This document shows, in pieces, positions 37,026 to 48,867 of a DNA stretch of 64,000 nucleotides. Origin of the DNA: Buxus sempervirens (lineage: Eukaryota > Streptophyta > Magnoliopsida > Buxales > Buxaceae). The notes below the pieces were generated by a model. The model searched no databases and was not told where the DNA came from. It saw only the letters and a list, made by a program, of their open reading frames with translations. The stretch covers positions 5,270,001 to 5,334,000 of the forward strand of contig OX387192.1 in assembly GCA_947561395.2 (NCBI GenBank). Direction: 5' to 3'. Each line of letters starts with the position of its first letter. Position 1 is the stretch's first letter. Made by a program: the position numbers and the translations under genes.

Positions 37026-37191
37026 ACAGTTTTACAACTATCCAGATTTTAAATGAATAGGCAGAGTTTTGACTAGTTTAACCCTATATTAATTATGCTT
37101 TATCAACATACAGTAAGGGCATTTCAGGGAAGTCATGCATAGTTGCTAGCATGCTTCCCTAAGGGCCTATTCTCATTATATATGGTATAGA
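37026..37191 (-). mobile_element. Helitron-family fragment
   Basis: The minus-strand 5' end TCTATACCATATATAATGAG at 37191, followed by GGCCCTTAGGGAAGCATGC, matches the Helitron 2237-2467. Its body (37026-37100) is an inverted match to about 39585-39700. No 3' hairpin with CTAG was found, so it is probably truncated. Confidence 0.35.
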
Positions 37192-37205
37192 TGTGTTTCT
37201 TATTG

Positions 37206-37208
<3 letters not shown>

Positions 37209-37248
<40 letters not shown>
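37209..37248. repeat. (AT)20 microsatellite
   Basis: Perfect AT dinucleotide tract 17 bp from the Helitron end. Confidence 0.9.
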
Positions 37249-37250
<2 letters not shown>

Positions 37251-38836
37251 TCAATCCATAAGATTTTTGCAAATTCTAATCCTCCATAGTTGTATATCCT
37301 TTACAACAAGAATTGTGCAATCACGCATACAAGAGACCAACGAAGAGCCTAAGCCTATTATACATACAATAGTATGTTATAGATGATTTCAATCCTCATG
37401 CATTAGGTTCACATCTTGTAGAGCTTCTATTTTGCACTTTTATTTGGAGCTTTCACAGAATTGTGCCATGTGTGATTGAAAAATTACGGTTAAACCACTC
37501 AACTGCTTACATCCTTAATATTTTTAATAAATGTGGCATGAACTTGTGGATGCCCCAGATAAAAGTGCAGATATGAGCTCCACAGGATCTCATCGGTCAT
37601 GGAGATATATAACTTCAACATACATCATTGACAAAATAAAGATTTTCAAGTAAAATAGTTTATCTTTTTTATTATTTTTAGAATACATTATATATGTATG
37701 TAAAACATACGATGGAATGATAAGAGCTGATTTACACTTCCACTCTGAGACTGAGGCATCTTATTCTGGGATCTTAAATCACCATGCTCGGATCCTAAAG
37801 TTCTAATTCTTATGTAAAATAATGGTAATTTAATAACAATAAGCTTTGCTAACACGTTTGGCAGTTGGAAGTGACTACTGACTAATTACCTAATGATCAT
37901 TTTGTCGGGGGTATGACGTCCCTCGTAATCTTTCTAAAGAATAACGCATTTTATTAGGATTAAAGTAGGTAAGAATAATTTTTCATTTTATTAATGATTC
38001 AAATAAAGCGAAGGGACTCGAATCTTACGTACCCAGAAATAGAATATTAAAGGAAAGGAAAGGAAGGATAGAATAAAGGCTATATAACCACTTTTGCCTT
38101 TTTACTTTTTCAATAATGGAGCCTTCACGTATTGAGAAACTAAAGCAAATGAATGGCTTTCACAGTAGCCAGGATTTTCACCTGGGGTCGTGGAGCGGAC
38201 AGCAAATGGAAGATGAGTGGATGAGATTAAAAGGATAGTGAGTAAATTAAAAAAATTTAGAGGGGCAAAATGGTATATATACAAGTGCATAAAGTAATCT
38301 TTTGTATCTTAGGTTGGGTAGTTGCCAATGGTAAGTTTTATGTAGTTCTATCATGTGCAGCATCTTACGATCAATATTTTTGCTTATGAAAAATGTGAAA
38401 AAACTTTTCAATGTACAAAACATTGGTCGCGGAGCATCTCATAGTTGCGATAGGGTGTGTGGCAGCATGTCACTGCAGACAATTTTAATCCAGTGTTTGG
38501 ATATCGGAGGAAAAAAAAAATCCTATGGGATTCGAAATCAGCATACCATCATATTACTAAAGCTAATATAGCAGCATCCTACATGAAACACACATTTTAC
38601 ATAGGACATGAGCACATCATACATGAATACAAACATTTCTTAGCTAGCTACAATATAGTGTAATTTTCTTTTTCAAGTGACCTTGCAGTTCTTTTTTCCT
38701 TTTTTCTTAGTTTTTTTTTTTTGTGTGTGGAAAAGTCAACGTTTTTTTGGAAATAAGATTTCTTATGGACTATTTTTATAAATATGGGCCAAGCACTTGT
38801 TTGATCAAGTTATAGCAAGAGAAACTATTATTGATA
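37249..38836. other. Intergenic, no gene seen
   Basis: AT-rich sequence. No ORF with domains, no repeats other than short homopolymers. Confidence 0.35.
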
Positions 38837-39091
38837 CTAGGGGGCTGCACGTGCTACGCGCGTAGAAAACGTGGGCCCACTAAGATAAACAGTTCAAGGA
38901 AGTTACAACATGCTTAAAATAATGCGGGATTGTTTTGTTTAGGGAGGCTAATGTTTGGAAAAAGAAAATAGGGGTCAGAATCTGGAGGGAATATTCCCCC
39001 ATCTTCTCTTTATTAATAAGAAAAAGAAAATAGGGGCCAGAATCTGGAGGGAATATTCCCCCTCTTCTCTTTATTAATAATATAATATAGA
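38837..39091 (-). mobile_element. Small Helitron with duplicated 5' end
   Basis: The minus strand ends CTAG at 38837, preceded by the palindrome CTACGCGCGTAG, between host A (38836) and T (39092). Its 5' 62 bp are tandemly repeated (38958-39019 and 39020-39081), so the terminal sequence is present twice. Same family as 740, 18646 and 49996. 255 bp. Confidence 0.7.
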
Positions 39092-40281
39092 TTGGATTTT
39101 TCTAATTAGGGTGCGACTCGACTTGGTTTGGTTCATGATAACATCAACCTAAGACGAAGTTGAGGTTTGTGATTGTTAACCCAAAACAGGACCGAACTGA
39201 ATTGAGAACTGGCTTAATATAAGTAACTTGAAAACCGAACCAAACATTATGTATATAAACGTTCAATTTCTGAAGCAAAATTCTTAAGTCAGATTGATTC
39301 GGTTTAACATCAATTCAAAAAATTGAACCACAGGCCTTGAAACCTAGATCGTTTAGGCATTGTCGGAATTTGAACAATAGAAACTAGAAAGTCACTTTCG
39401 TCCCAAAGAATGGAAACATTATAATGATACATAATTGTTGAAATGGGTTAGCAGTTAAAAGATTATTTGTTTTACATGTGAGAACTTCCCAAAGGAAATT
39501 TTGAAATATATATATATTTTTTATAAATATAACGAGATTAGGCCTTTTGGGAAAACAAATAATCTTTACCGTAAATGCATAATTATTATATGGTTAAAAT
39601 AGTCAAAACTCTATCTATTCATTTAAAATTTGGACAGTTAAAAAACTCTTCCCTCCCTCTATGTGCAATGTTGCACGTGTGCCCCGCCAGTTTTTTTTTA
39701 TAAATTTTACAAGAAACGAAAAAATCTTTTTAAATTAAACACAATAATTTTTGTAGAAGATTGATTAGTGAAGCTTTGGGATATAATAATTGCACCATCA
39801 TGCAACCATAAAGATGTGACCTTTCAGCTTCTGAATCCGAACTTCCATATGTTAACCAAACATAAAACCAAAAAACTACATAAAAAAACCTAACTACATG
39901 TTCTCAACTCCCAACCAACCTCTCTTAGCTAATCATATGCACTAACCCAAAAACAAATAATTATTTTTTTCTTTTCCAGAAAATCTACCAAAAAAATCAT
40001 AGACAAGTTTCTTGGTGGTTTCATGTCTACGAATTTGAAGCGATGGGTCCCATTCATGGAGATCACTAACCACAAAGATGATCCCATGTGATGGATTTTG
40101 CACAAAGGTACTTATATTATGAGATCAAATAGAAGTTTAGGAATTGATGGTTTATCATATCATTTCATGTACCTTACCCATTAGAAAGAAAAAAAAAATC
40201 ATATAATTCATGTCCAATGAGTTGAGCCATTCTTCGGCATGACCCCGCTTCAAACTGTGTAGGGTCTCGCCGCAGACCCTG
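39092..40281. other. Intergenic, no gene seen
   Basis: AT-rich. About 39585-39700 is an inverted partial match to 37026-37100 and carries GTGCAATGTTGCAC, probably a Helitron-derived relic. Short palindrome GGGTCTCGCCGCAGACCC lies at about 40262-40279. Confidence 0.35.
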
Positions 40282-40902
40282 CATCTTATGTCAGATGCTG
40301 TCATGTGTAATAACTGATGGCTTCTGTGTTTTCATTGAAAAATGTGAAATCACTTTGTACATTCTAATACCAGAGGTCATCAAACACTGCACGTGGCAAC
40401 ATTTGACATAGGTTGTAAGGTCTGTGCCAATAGGTTGCAGGGTCTGCGGCACAGACCCTACGATAGACAATTTCAAACCACTTCAAACACACCAGAAAAT
40501 GACAAGCACTGTAGCTGTACCATGCTAGGTCATGTCCATTGGGCTGTTGCTGGCACAATAGGCTCGTTAGTAATATGATATACTAGCATTGGAACCCGTG
40601 CTACGCACGGGAAATACGTTTAATATATATGATAGTTTGAAAAAAAAATTTATCAATCTATATTATTACTATAAAAGGGACAAAAACACTTACTGTTTGT
40701 CCACTTTTATTTTCCATAAATATCCTCCCTCATAAATATATTTCATCTCAAACTTAATTCGGATTAACTATGAGGTTCTATCAACAACAAAAGAAAAAAA
40801 AGATTAACTATGACGAAACAGACCTTATAACATTCTCTTGGCTATCAAAGCCAAAGTAAAGAAAAAGAAAGGCAGAAGTAAATTACAACTAATAAACTTT
40901 AA

Positions 40903-42356
40903 GGCTCTGTTTGTTTCACCAGAAAATATTTTCCAGTGGAAAATATTTTCCGGAAGAAAATTTTCCAAGAAAAAATTTTCCTTCTTTGTTTTTTCCAAGT
41001 GTTTGGATGTAACATGGAAAATATTTTAGAATCTAGTCAATTTTGATAGACAAAAATTAAATCTCTATAATTTTTGCTCTCCAAATCTAATTTGAGGACT
41101 AACTTTGCAACAATGTCCAGGCTGAGAGCAATCGAACAATAACCTAAATTGGAATTCAAATCATTGTATTTTCCGTAATACCGTATGTCTAACCCAAGCA
41201 CAAAATCGATGAAACTACTTTGCATTGATATCTAGCCTAAGCACCATCAAACAATAAACCTTCAATAAGTCAATAACAAGGAATAGACAGTGTAGCCCAC
41301 TTAGGAATATGATCAAACAGTAGGCAGTATCCTCTGATTGCAAAACATAGAACGAAAATTTTGTGAACAAAACATCACAAGAATAAAAATAAAAAAGTGT
41401 AAGAGAGAGAGGATTATCGAGACGTTCATAAAGGCAACACTAAAAAAGCTATAGCCATTCAGAGAGAAGGTGAAACACTACTGGCACAAATATGTTTGCA
41501 TAATCAATTTCAACTCGTCATAGGACTTTTGTCGACCAGTTGGAGAATAGGAGTAAATTATTGACGTGATTTCTCTAACAAAAGGGTCCTTTCACATTTC
41601 GGCTCATGAATTTCCTATTAAAATGATCGAAATGAAATTGAACATTGGAGGGATTGCTCACCTATATCACTTAACAATTTTATTCTTCAAGGAGTGTCTT
41701 GTGGAAGATTGTGGAGAAGGTGGGTTTGATGTATTGTGTCCACTTCTTCTGCAAAGAATAAGGTGCAGCTTTTCAAATCTCAGCTCAGAAGATATTATTG
41801 TTGCCTCCAGAGCTATGATTCGCATCCATAAGACTGATGATCATCATTCTCGGTTTCTATTTATTGATTATGTGACATAATCGATAGAAGGTTATGGAGA
41901 TGGAGTCCTCCCAAATTTAGTACTCGGATCATGCCCTCGGTTCGTCGAGGGATCGCCATAGTCGTGGGTGCTAACCATCAGAGACCTCCTCTTCGTCACC
42001 TCCATCTTCTCCACATTCCGGCCGCCTGTTTTCATCACTTTCAAGCAAATTAGAAGAGAGTCGAAGTTGTTCGTCGAGCTACCTTCGTTGAAGTCGTTCG
42101 TCGTGCCCCAGGAGGAGGAAGAAGAGAGTCGAACGAGGAGGAAAAAAAAAATCTAAACACTAGAGTTATAATCGTAATGCCTGGCGGAAAATAACTTCCG
42201 CTGAATTTTAGCGGAAGTTATTTTCCGCCAATTTTCCTTTAATTTGGAAAATATTTTCCCTTAGTTTTCCTTTTCCCCTAAAACAAACGCTTGGAAAATT
42301 TTAAAATTCTGGAAAATATTTTCTTTTCCTTATTTTCCGGTGAAACAAACACAGCC
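40903..42356. mobile_element. PIF/Harbinger-like element
   Basis: TIRs GGCTCTGTTTGTTTCACC and GGCTGTGTTTGTTTCACC (opposite strand) are flanked by the 3-bp duplication TAA (40900-40902, 42357-42359), the Harbinger target. The subterminal regions are full of GGAAAATATTTTCC words in both orientations. No transposase is recognisable. The plus-strand ORF at 41566-41880 (104 codons) lacks known motifs. Confidence 0.65.
42183..42229. repeat. Perfect 20-bp stem hairpin
   Basis: GGCGGAAAATAACTTCCGCT, a 7-bp loop, then its exact reverse complement. It lies near the right end of the Harbinger element. Could form a stable RNA stem if transcribed. Confidence 0.7.
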
Positions 42357-44727
42357 TAAAGGGAAAAAGAAAATAAAATAATTGCACAAACAGTGTGATT
42401 AAAGACGATTTTGTCCATATATTTTTTAACAATGTGTAGTGAAAAAGATGAAGTAGGCATAATGTGCCGCAGAGGAGTAAATATTGAAGAGTAGCTCGTC
42501 GTATGCATAATAGTGACATTACAAAGTTATGTTGAACAACATATTAGCTGTAGTAATGACCTACCAAGATGAAATGAGGGTCTGTAGCTTGCTTTGCAGT
42601 ACAAAAAGCTCAAACTAATAATTACTGGAGGAATTATGATCCCTAATTTAACTCATTCTGTGGCAAATTAACAGAATCAAACATTATAACACAGGTTTGA
42701 AACATAAGTAAGATGTAATAAATTCTATCCAAGTTAGCCCTAACCAAAACACGGAACAAAGTGGATTCATAGCATTGCTTTTGCAAATGGAAAAGATAAA
42801 AAAAAGAACAACACAAAAAATCATTCGTAGAATTTATATATATAGTCCAAAAAAAATAAAAAGATAACACAGAAAATCTTTCATAAATTTATATATAATC
42901 CAATAACAGTTTATCATAAATAACTTGCAATGGTAGTTGGTTGTATCAAATTGTCAAATTGGAGATAACTAACTTTAAATCCTAGGGACAAATTGATATT
43001 TTTCATTTGCAATAAATAGTCAAAACAGACCATTCAGTATTGATTCCAGCCTCAAGAATAGTCTTGTGTGTACAAATGGACTGTTATTTGAACCCATTAC
43101 CTTTGTTTTTTTTTTATAAAAAAAAGGATATGGCTATAGCCAAACCTATAGAAGGCAAATTTTCAACATAAATTGTACTTCCATAAGGCAAATTAGCTCA
43201 AAAGATTTCAAAGGAAAATAATACTAATGCCGTCAAACGAATAAGTTCATGAGATTGACTAAATTACGAAGAATTAATCCATTAAAAAATGATAATGACC
43301 AAACCCACAAATAGAGGTAATAATGGTGTTTTTGAGGGAAAAAGTTGATAGATGGTTGCTAAATATGCAGTTTTTGAATGTTTGGAATGTTAGGTAGGCA
43401 TACTGGTCTGAAAAAATAACATGTCTATGAACATGACCAGATATAGAACCTTTAATTCTTTCTAGATTTAAAGAAACATTTGTTTCCTGTTAGAGATAGT
43501 ATTAACATTAGTCAGCAAACCAAAGCTTAGATCACCTAGTAATTTCATTATAAATAAGTACCATAAGAATATAAGTTATTTTATTATAAAGGAACCTTTT
43601 AAAGGATGACATTAGTCAGCAAACAATAACTTGAGTCCTAAGCATGGTCGGCTCACGAAGTTCAGGTCAAACACCACAAATGCAAACCACCTCTCCTTTT
43701 TTTTCCCCAGTTGGAGCACTATAATAACACGCCAAAGAGAACGCAAATGTCAGGCTAAGCAACATTGATACAATAAGCGTGGGGGTTGCCATTCATAAAA
43801 AAAAAAGCTTATGTAGATGAGGAATCATAACTGACAACAAAAAGCTGAATAGCATGAATAGGATATTGGTAAATATGGATTAGTAATTCGAATGAGAAAT
43901 ATATTCTAGAGAAAATAACATTTAGCCACTATTAAGAAAAAATAAAAATAAAAAAGGGTTCAAGTGACAGCAAAGAAAGAAAAAAAAACCTAAATAAAAC
44001 AGACAACATTCACTTGAAATAGAAATTTATTGTTAATGACCATAATAAGACCTAAGGTTCCCAACACTGTATTTACAAATAGTTGAAAGCAAAAACATAC
44101 ACGTAGCAAACCCCATAAAATATTACATGGTAACAACAGAGGCAGGAAGCAGCAGAAATTTCTGCAATAAAATTTCTTTAGATATGTTAGGCAATAGGAA
44201 TTAAACATCATCTATAAGATGAACCCCAAAAACAGAAACATTAAGAAAATTAAAAATACAGAGAAGCTGAATTTCTATCTTACTCCCAGGGAAGATCTCC
44301 CACCATCATCCACTCCCCTTCCTTTGTTTTGGTTGGCTAATACATGGTATCTGTCGACACGCTCTATGTTTCTATCATTTCAGGCTGCTCAAAAAATAAT
44401 TAAAAGGAAGAAAGAATGTAAATATTGAGGAATGAAACTTTGGTTCCTTTCATCTTGCATCCAAGAGAGTGATTGCTTTGATGAACTACAAAAAAAAAAA
44501 TTCATTCCAATTAAGATGTTACTATTACGATTCAACAGAAACAGTTCTACACACTTAATAGAATTTGCAATTTCTTCAGACGACAAAGGAACAGAACAAC
44601 AACGTCGATTATAAATATTGATTAATCACCAAAAAAAAATTTTAAAAAAAAGAAAAAATTTAAGAAGAGTAAGAAAAAAATTGAAAATTGGGAAAAAAAA
44701 ATTATGAAAATATATCAACAAACGAAC
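42357..44727 (-). other. Helitron interior, unassigned
   Basis: AT-rich filler between the Harbinger element and the syntaxin-like exon. It would contain any downstream exons of the captured gene, but I found none with confidence. Confidence 0.35.
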
Positions 44728-44842
44728 CTGCCATTTAGCAGTGCCTAAAGCGGGCTGGAGCTCCTTACGCAGTTCCTCTGAATCTTCAGATAACAATCCT
44801 TCCCTTCTCTCACGAACTCATGTTCTATAAACCGATTCCATG
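44728..44842 (-). pseudogene. Captured exon of a syntaxin-6 N-terminal domain protein
   Basis: A 115-nt block between acceptor TTTCTAG and donor GTTCGT on the minus strand. After one phase base it reads MESVYRT, a TGA stop (44820-44818), then VRERREGLLSEDSEELRKEL and QPALGTAKWQ. This matches plant t-SNARE-like proteins with a syntaxin-6 N domain, where the stop position is a conserved Trp (TGG>TGA). Such proteins act in endomembrane traffic. The fragment cannot encode its domain in this state, and flanking exons are missing. It lies inside the Helitron in the same orientation, so capture is the simplest explanation. Family assignment is by recognition only. Confidence 0.6.
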
Positions 44843-45268
44843 CTAGAAACCAAATGACAAAAATCCAAGAAAAAATTAAGAAAGACCAAGAATTTAAAAG
44901 CCAAAAAACGAAAAACCAAACAGTAAAAAACCTGAATCAGTCCAGGTAAACCTGAATCAATGTCCAGTAACAAAATAATGAGCCACAATAGGTTACACTT
45001 CAACTTCAGATGATCTAAATCCAAGTTTTGAGGCCACACCTGATTGATTATACGCTGATCAATGTCCGTTCAAACCCCTCAAGTTGAATAACGTCATTAG
45101 CCAGACCCTGTGATCACCAAGGAACTTGAGACACATCCTTCGTTGACCTTGCATTCACCCCTTTCTTTCTTCTCCAAACCCTGTGATCTTCCAATACCGC
45201 AAGTCCAACACAAATCACAATTGCTTCCACCAACAAACCGATCCCAGCAGCACTACTCACTTGCTCAC

Positions 45269-45512
45269 CTTCTTCTTTACAACAGATGGACGTAGGTTCC
45301 TACAAAGAGAGAGAGCGTATTCTCTACCCAAAAAAAAAAAAAAAGCAACAACAACAACATAAACGCCCCGAATCTATAAGAAAAACCAAAAGAAAAAAAA
45401 AACCTAAATCAGTCCAGTAAAAAACCAATTCCACGTTGTGAGTTTTTTTTTCACCTTGATCAGAAGCCCCCGGAAACCCATTGGCAGCCGCCGCCGCCGA
45501 CGACTTTGCCAT
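45269..45512 (-). other. Exon-like pieces of unknown origin in the Helitron
   Basis: A CT-rich leader-like stretch precedes ATG 45512, which reads MAKSSAAAAANGFPGASDQ to a donor at 45454 (G|GTGA). A second 31-nt block, 45299-45269, has clean TAG and GTGAGC splice borders. An alternative open frame here, 45299-45114, has a hydrophobic run GIGLLVEAIVICVGLAVL. Composition is more GC-rich than the surroundings. The two blocks do not join into one long frame and the parent gene is not recognised. Confidence 0.35.
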
Positions 45513-46748
45513 GCCAGGGGAATACAGCAATGGCGATTGCTTTCGACTGGAGAGAAGCTTTCGAGAGAGGGGTTCTGGAACAATCAAGAAGACTTCGAAG
45601 GATGCATGAAAACGAAGTGAAGACGAAGGAGAGAAGAGCAGAGGAGGGAGAGGAGAACAGAATTGAACATTCCAGAACCACCTGTCATCCCAAGCTTTTC
45701 CAGAAAGCTTGTTGGAGAAGAAAGGGTTTTCTGCAAGAAGATAGCTTCTTCAGAAATCCCGGGGCTGCAGGGAAGGCTTCAGGCGCCTTCTCGATCCTTC
45801 TTGACGAAAAAGGGCAAAAATTACAGCGTATAAATATTTGGAGGCTCGGAAGGTTTCGTAAAACATTTAGAGGCTCGGGCCGGCGAGGCCGCGCGAGGCG
45901 GCCACGTCAGCCCGAGGCCGTTCCATTTAAGAGAATAGATATAATATAAAGTTATATATTATATATTATCTATACTAATAGAATATAACATAGAGAGTTT
46001 AATTGTAGTCTTAAAAAACTTACCCTTTAGTTTAAGGCCAGGGCCTAAACGAGCAAGAGGAAAACATAGCGTTTCTCAGTTAACCCTAAATTATACATAT
46101 AATTGTAAATTCTACATTCTATTTCCACTACCTATCATCTTACCAAAACATCCAAAGATTGAAGTATTCTTCCCTCTTTTATGCAATTCCGGTTCATCCT
46201 TTTTAATCTTAACATCATTACCTCAACAATCGGTTAGTATAAAATAAAATAAAAAAAGGCCAAAAAACCAAAAAGAAAGAGAGAGAAAATAACCTCGTAA
46301 TATCTTGATTTGTTCAATTGCTTTTTATGAAAAGAAATAAAATAAAAAGATGAAAAAAACGAAATGATATACCGGATTTAGTTTTTTTTTTTGAAAAGGG
46401 TGTGGGGATAAAATCTATATTTTATAAATATAAGCATAGTTCACGGTTAGAAAGAAATTAAAACAATGTTTCTTGGGTAAAAAATAATAGAATTATAAAG
46501 TAGAATATGCCAAAATAATTGTAGTTTATGGTTAGCTGAGAAATTATCCTTTCTATCATTCTTAAGGAAGCTTTTTGCGTCTTCTAAGCCTAAAAATTGT
46601 GGTTTCTAGTTAAAATCTATGCTATTATAAAACGAAGTGCTAGCATTTTAGTTGACAAAAAATTTATTTAAATCTAAAAGACAGTCACATCCCATAAAAA
46701 AAAGCTATCCCATGTTACACTTAAATAATCATGAAATATTGTTAGGTC

Positions 46749-46962
46749 GCGGAACCAGGACTCCAAATCTGAGAGGGCAAAAAAAACTTTCAATTAACAC
46801 TTCTCATGAAATATAGAAATTTCAATGAGTTGGAGGGGCAAACCAGAAATTTTAGAGAGGGCAAAACATAAATTTTAATTAAAACATATATATTTTTAAT
46901 TAAAAAAATAAAAGTTGGTGGGGGGGGCGCGCCTAGCTATAACGTGGTTCCGTCACTGGTTC
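46749..46962. mobile_element. 214-bp insertion specific to copy A
   Basis: Absent at the matching point of copy B (junction 50715/50716). The ends read GCGGAACCAGGACTCC and, inverted, GAACCAGTGACGGAACC, resembling the common plant end sequence CAGTGRCGGARCCA. Internal words AGGGCAAAA are repeated. Probably a truncated non-autonomous DNA element; no exact TSD. Confidence 0.5.
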
Positions 46963-47165
46963 TAGTAGTGTCTTAATTTCATTACCAAGAGTGGTGTATA
47001 GAGTATTAGAGAACCATTCAGAGTGACTCATTTTTATACAGGTAAAATTTTGAGTTGAAATGTGCAAGTTATGAATGTGGCTTGATGTTACTTGAAGCAA
47101 GATCAATTGCTGCTCGAGCTGGGGACATACAAGTGATTTCCTTCGTTGGGGCTCGACCTTAGGAA

Positions 47166-47950
47166 CAAGGCTTTAAGTTGGTGTGCCGCCGAAATTTCGA
47201 TTTTTTTGCCCGGGCGATGCGTTTCGCTGGGGGAAATCGCTAGGGTAGTTTCCCTGGTGATTTGTTTCGAAATTTCATCAAATCGCTGGGTTCCGGCGAT
47301 TTTTTTTTTTTTAAAGTTCAAATCGCTCGCATGTGTGCTTGTGCACGTGTGTGAGCAACTTTAAAAGAAATTTCGATCGATTTGGGCAAAATTTCCCCCA
47401 AATCGATCGACGAAGGGGGTTTTCAAGGAGATGATGAATAAGTCTATACCAGGGGTTTTTTTTGTGTGATTTGTGTGGATTTAATCCTCTGTTTCAGGCG
47501 GTTTTCATCACTCTACATGATTAGAGTGAATTGAGACTGATTTGTGTGGATTTAGAGGAGATTGAAGCCGTTTTTCATCGCTCACGTTAGGTATGATATT
47601 TTAATTCGTTTTTTTTTTCAATTTTTGTTGATCTACAACTTATAGAATGATTTGATTTCATGGTATGTTGTAGTCCGACACTCGATCTACAAATAGGTGT
47701 CGGCGTTTTATTTTTTGCATAAAAAATTTATTTTTTAGCAATTATTAAATCCGAAAATTCATATAATTTGTTTTTAATTCATTTAAATTACATAAACAAT
47801 GTATTATACTATGATAATTATATATGATATATGGGGACACCAGATATACAAATGGGTGTCCCCGGATTAATTTTTTAAAAAATTATTATTTTTGTGAATT
47901 TTTAAATCCAAAAATTGATAAATTATTTATAAAATGAACAAAAATAGATA
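47166..47950. other. Spacer between copies A and B, left part
   Basis: The words AAATCGCT, GGCGATTT and AAATCGATCGA recur in both orientations from 47190 to 47420, followed by AT-rich sequence. Two diverged lines of GGTGTC-containing text occur at 47700 and 47850. No gene was found. Confidence 0.35.
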
Positions 47951-48710
47951 AGTAGTCAAATTAAATTCATAAATTTGATTTATTTATTGTAGAATGATTT
48001 ATGTTAAGGAATCAGAGTTTATATAAATTTTTTATATATTTATGATTTTTTTGAATTAATTAATTATTCATAAATTAATAAAAAAAAGATAAGTAGTCAA
48101 ATTAAATTCATAAATTTGATTTATTTATTGGAGAATGATTTATGTTAAGGAATCAGAGTTTATATAAAATTTTTATATATTTATGATTTTTTTGAATTAA
48201 TTAATCTGAAAATTAATTAATTATTCATAAAATTAATAAAAAAAGATAAGTACTCAAATTAAATTCATAAATTTGATTTATTTATTGTAGAATGATTTAT
48301 GTTAAGGAATCGGAGTTTATACAATTTTTTATGTATTTATGATTTTTTTGAATTAATTAATCCGAAAATTAATAAATTATTCATAAAAATAAATAACTAC
48401 TCAAATTATATTCCTAAAGTTAATTTGTTTATTATAGAACAATTTATTTTAAGGAATTGGAGTTTATATAATTTTTTTATATATTTGTGATTTTTTTGAA
48501 TTAATTAATCCAAAAATTAATAAATTATTCATAAAATTAATAAAAATAGATAACTACTGAAATTAAATTCCTAAAGTTAATTTGTTTATTACAGAACAAT
48601 TTATTTTGAAGAATCAGAGTTTTTATAATTTTTTTTATATAATTATGATTTTTCGAATTAATTAATCCCAAAATTAATAAATTATTCATAAAATTCCTAA
48701 ATTAATAATA
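47951..48710. repeat. AT-rich tandem repeat, about 150-bp units
   Basis: Five units, starting near 47951, 48092, 48248, 48396 and 48552. Each contains AAATTAAATTCATAAATTTG, then ATTTATTGTAGAATGATTTA, then GAATTAATTAATCCGAAAAT. The units diverge progressively to the right. Non-coding. Confidence 0.75.
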
Positions 48711-48867
48711 TAGTTTATAAATTATAATTAGTTGGTAATGTTATTATTGTGGAATGTGGATTAATATTCATAATTTTTTATTGTGCTCTATTACTGTGTA
48801 GGGATTCAAATCCCAGTGTGCACTATGTAACGCTTCTTGGTTAGCCTGTTAGAGACAGACAGACAGT

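Larger units (their letters stand above)
40583..45939 (-). mobile_element. Large Helitron carrying gene fragments
   Basis: On the minus strand it starts TCTATTCTCTTAAATGGAAC at 45939 and ends TTCCAATGCTAG at 40583. The hairpin CCCGTGC-GTA-GCACGGG (40595-40611) lies 8 bp before CTAG. Host A (40582) and T (45940) flank it. Removing it yields GATATATATAATATAA, which copy B has uninterrupted at 49739-49754. It has no Rep/helicase ORF that I can see, so it is non-autonomous. It carries a syntaxin-6-like exon (44728-44842), exon-like pieces near 45269-45512 and a Harbinger element (40903-42356). A second Helitron-like 5' end, TCTATATTATTACTATAAAA, lies in opposite orientation at 40657. Confidence 0.85.
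40282..47165 (+). repeat. Paralogous repeat copy A (split by a Helitron)
   Basis: The segments 40282-40582 and 45940-47165 together match copy B (49465-50910) along their whole length, in the same orientation. Copy A contains the 5357-bp Helitron 40583-45939 and a 214-bp insert at 46749-46962, both absent from copy B. The repeat itself is non-coding and of unknown type. Confidence 0.8.

Noticed and set aside
45506..45949. Plus-strand ORF of 147 codons in the Helitron
   Set aside because: Runs antisense to the exon-like pieces, crosses the Helitron end, and is charged low-complexity without domains.
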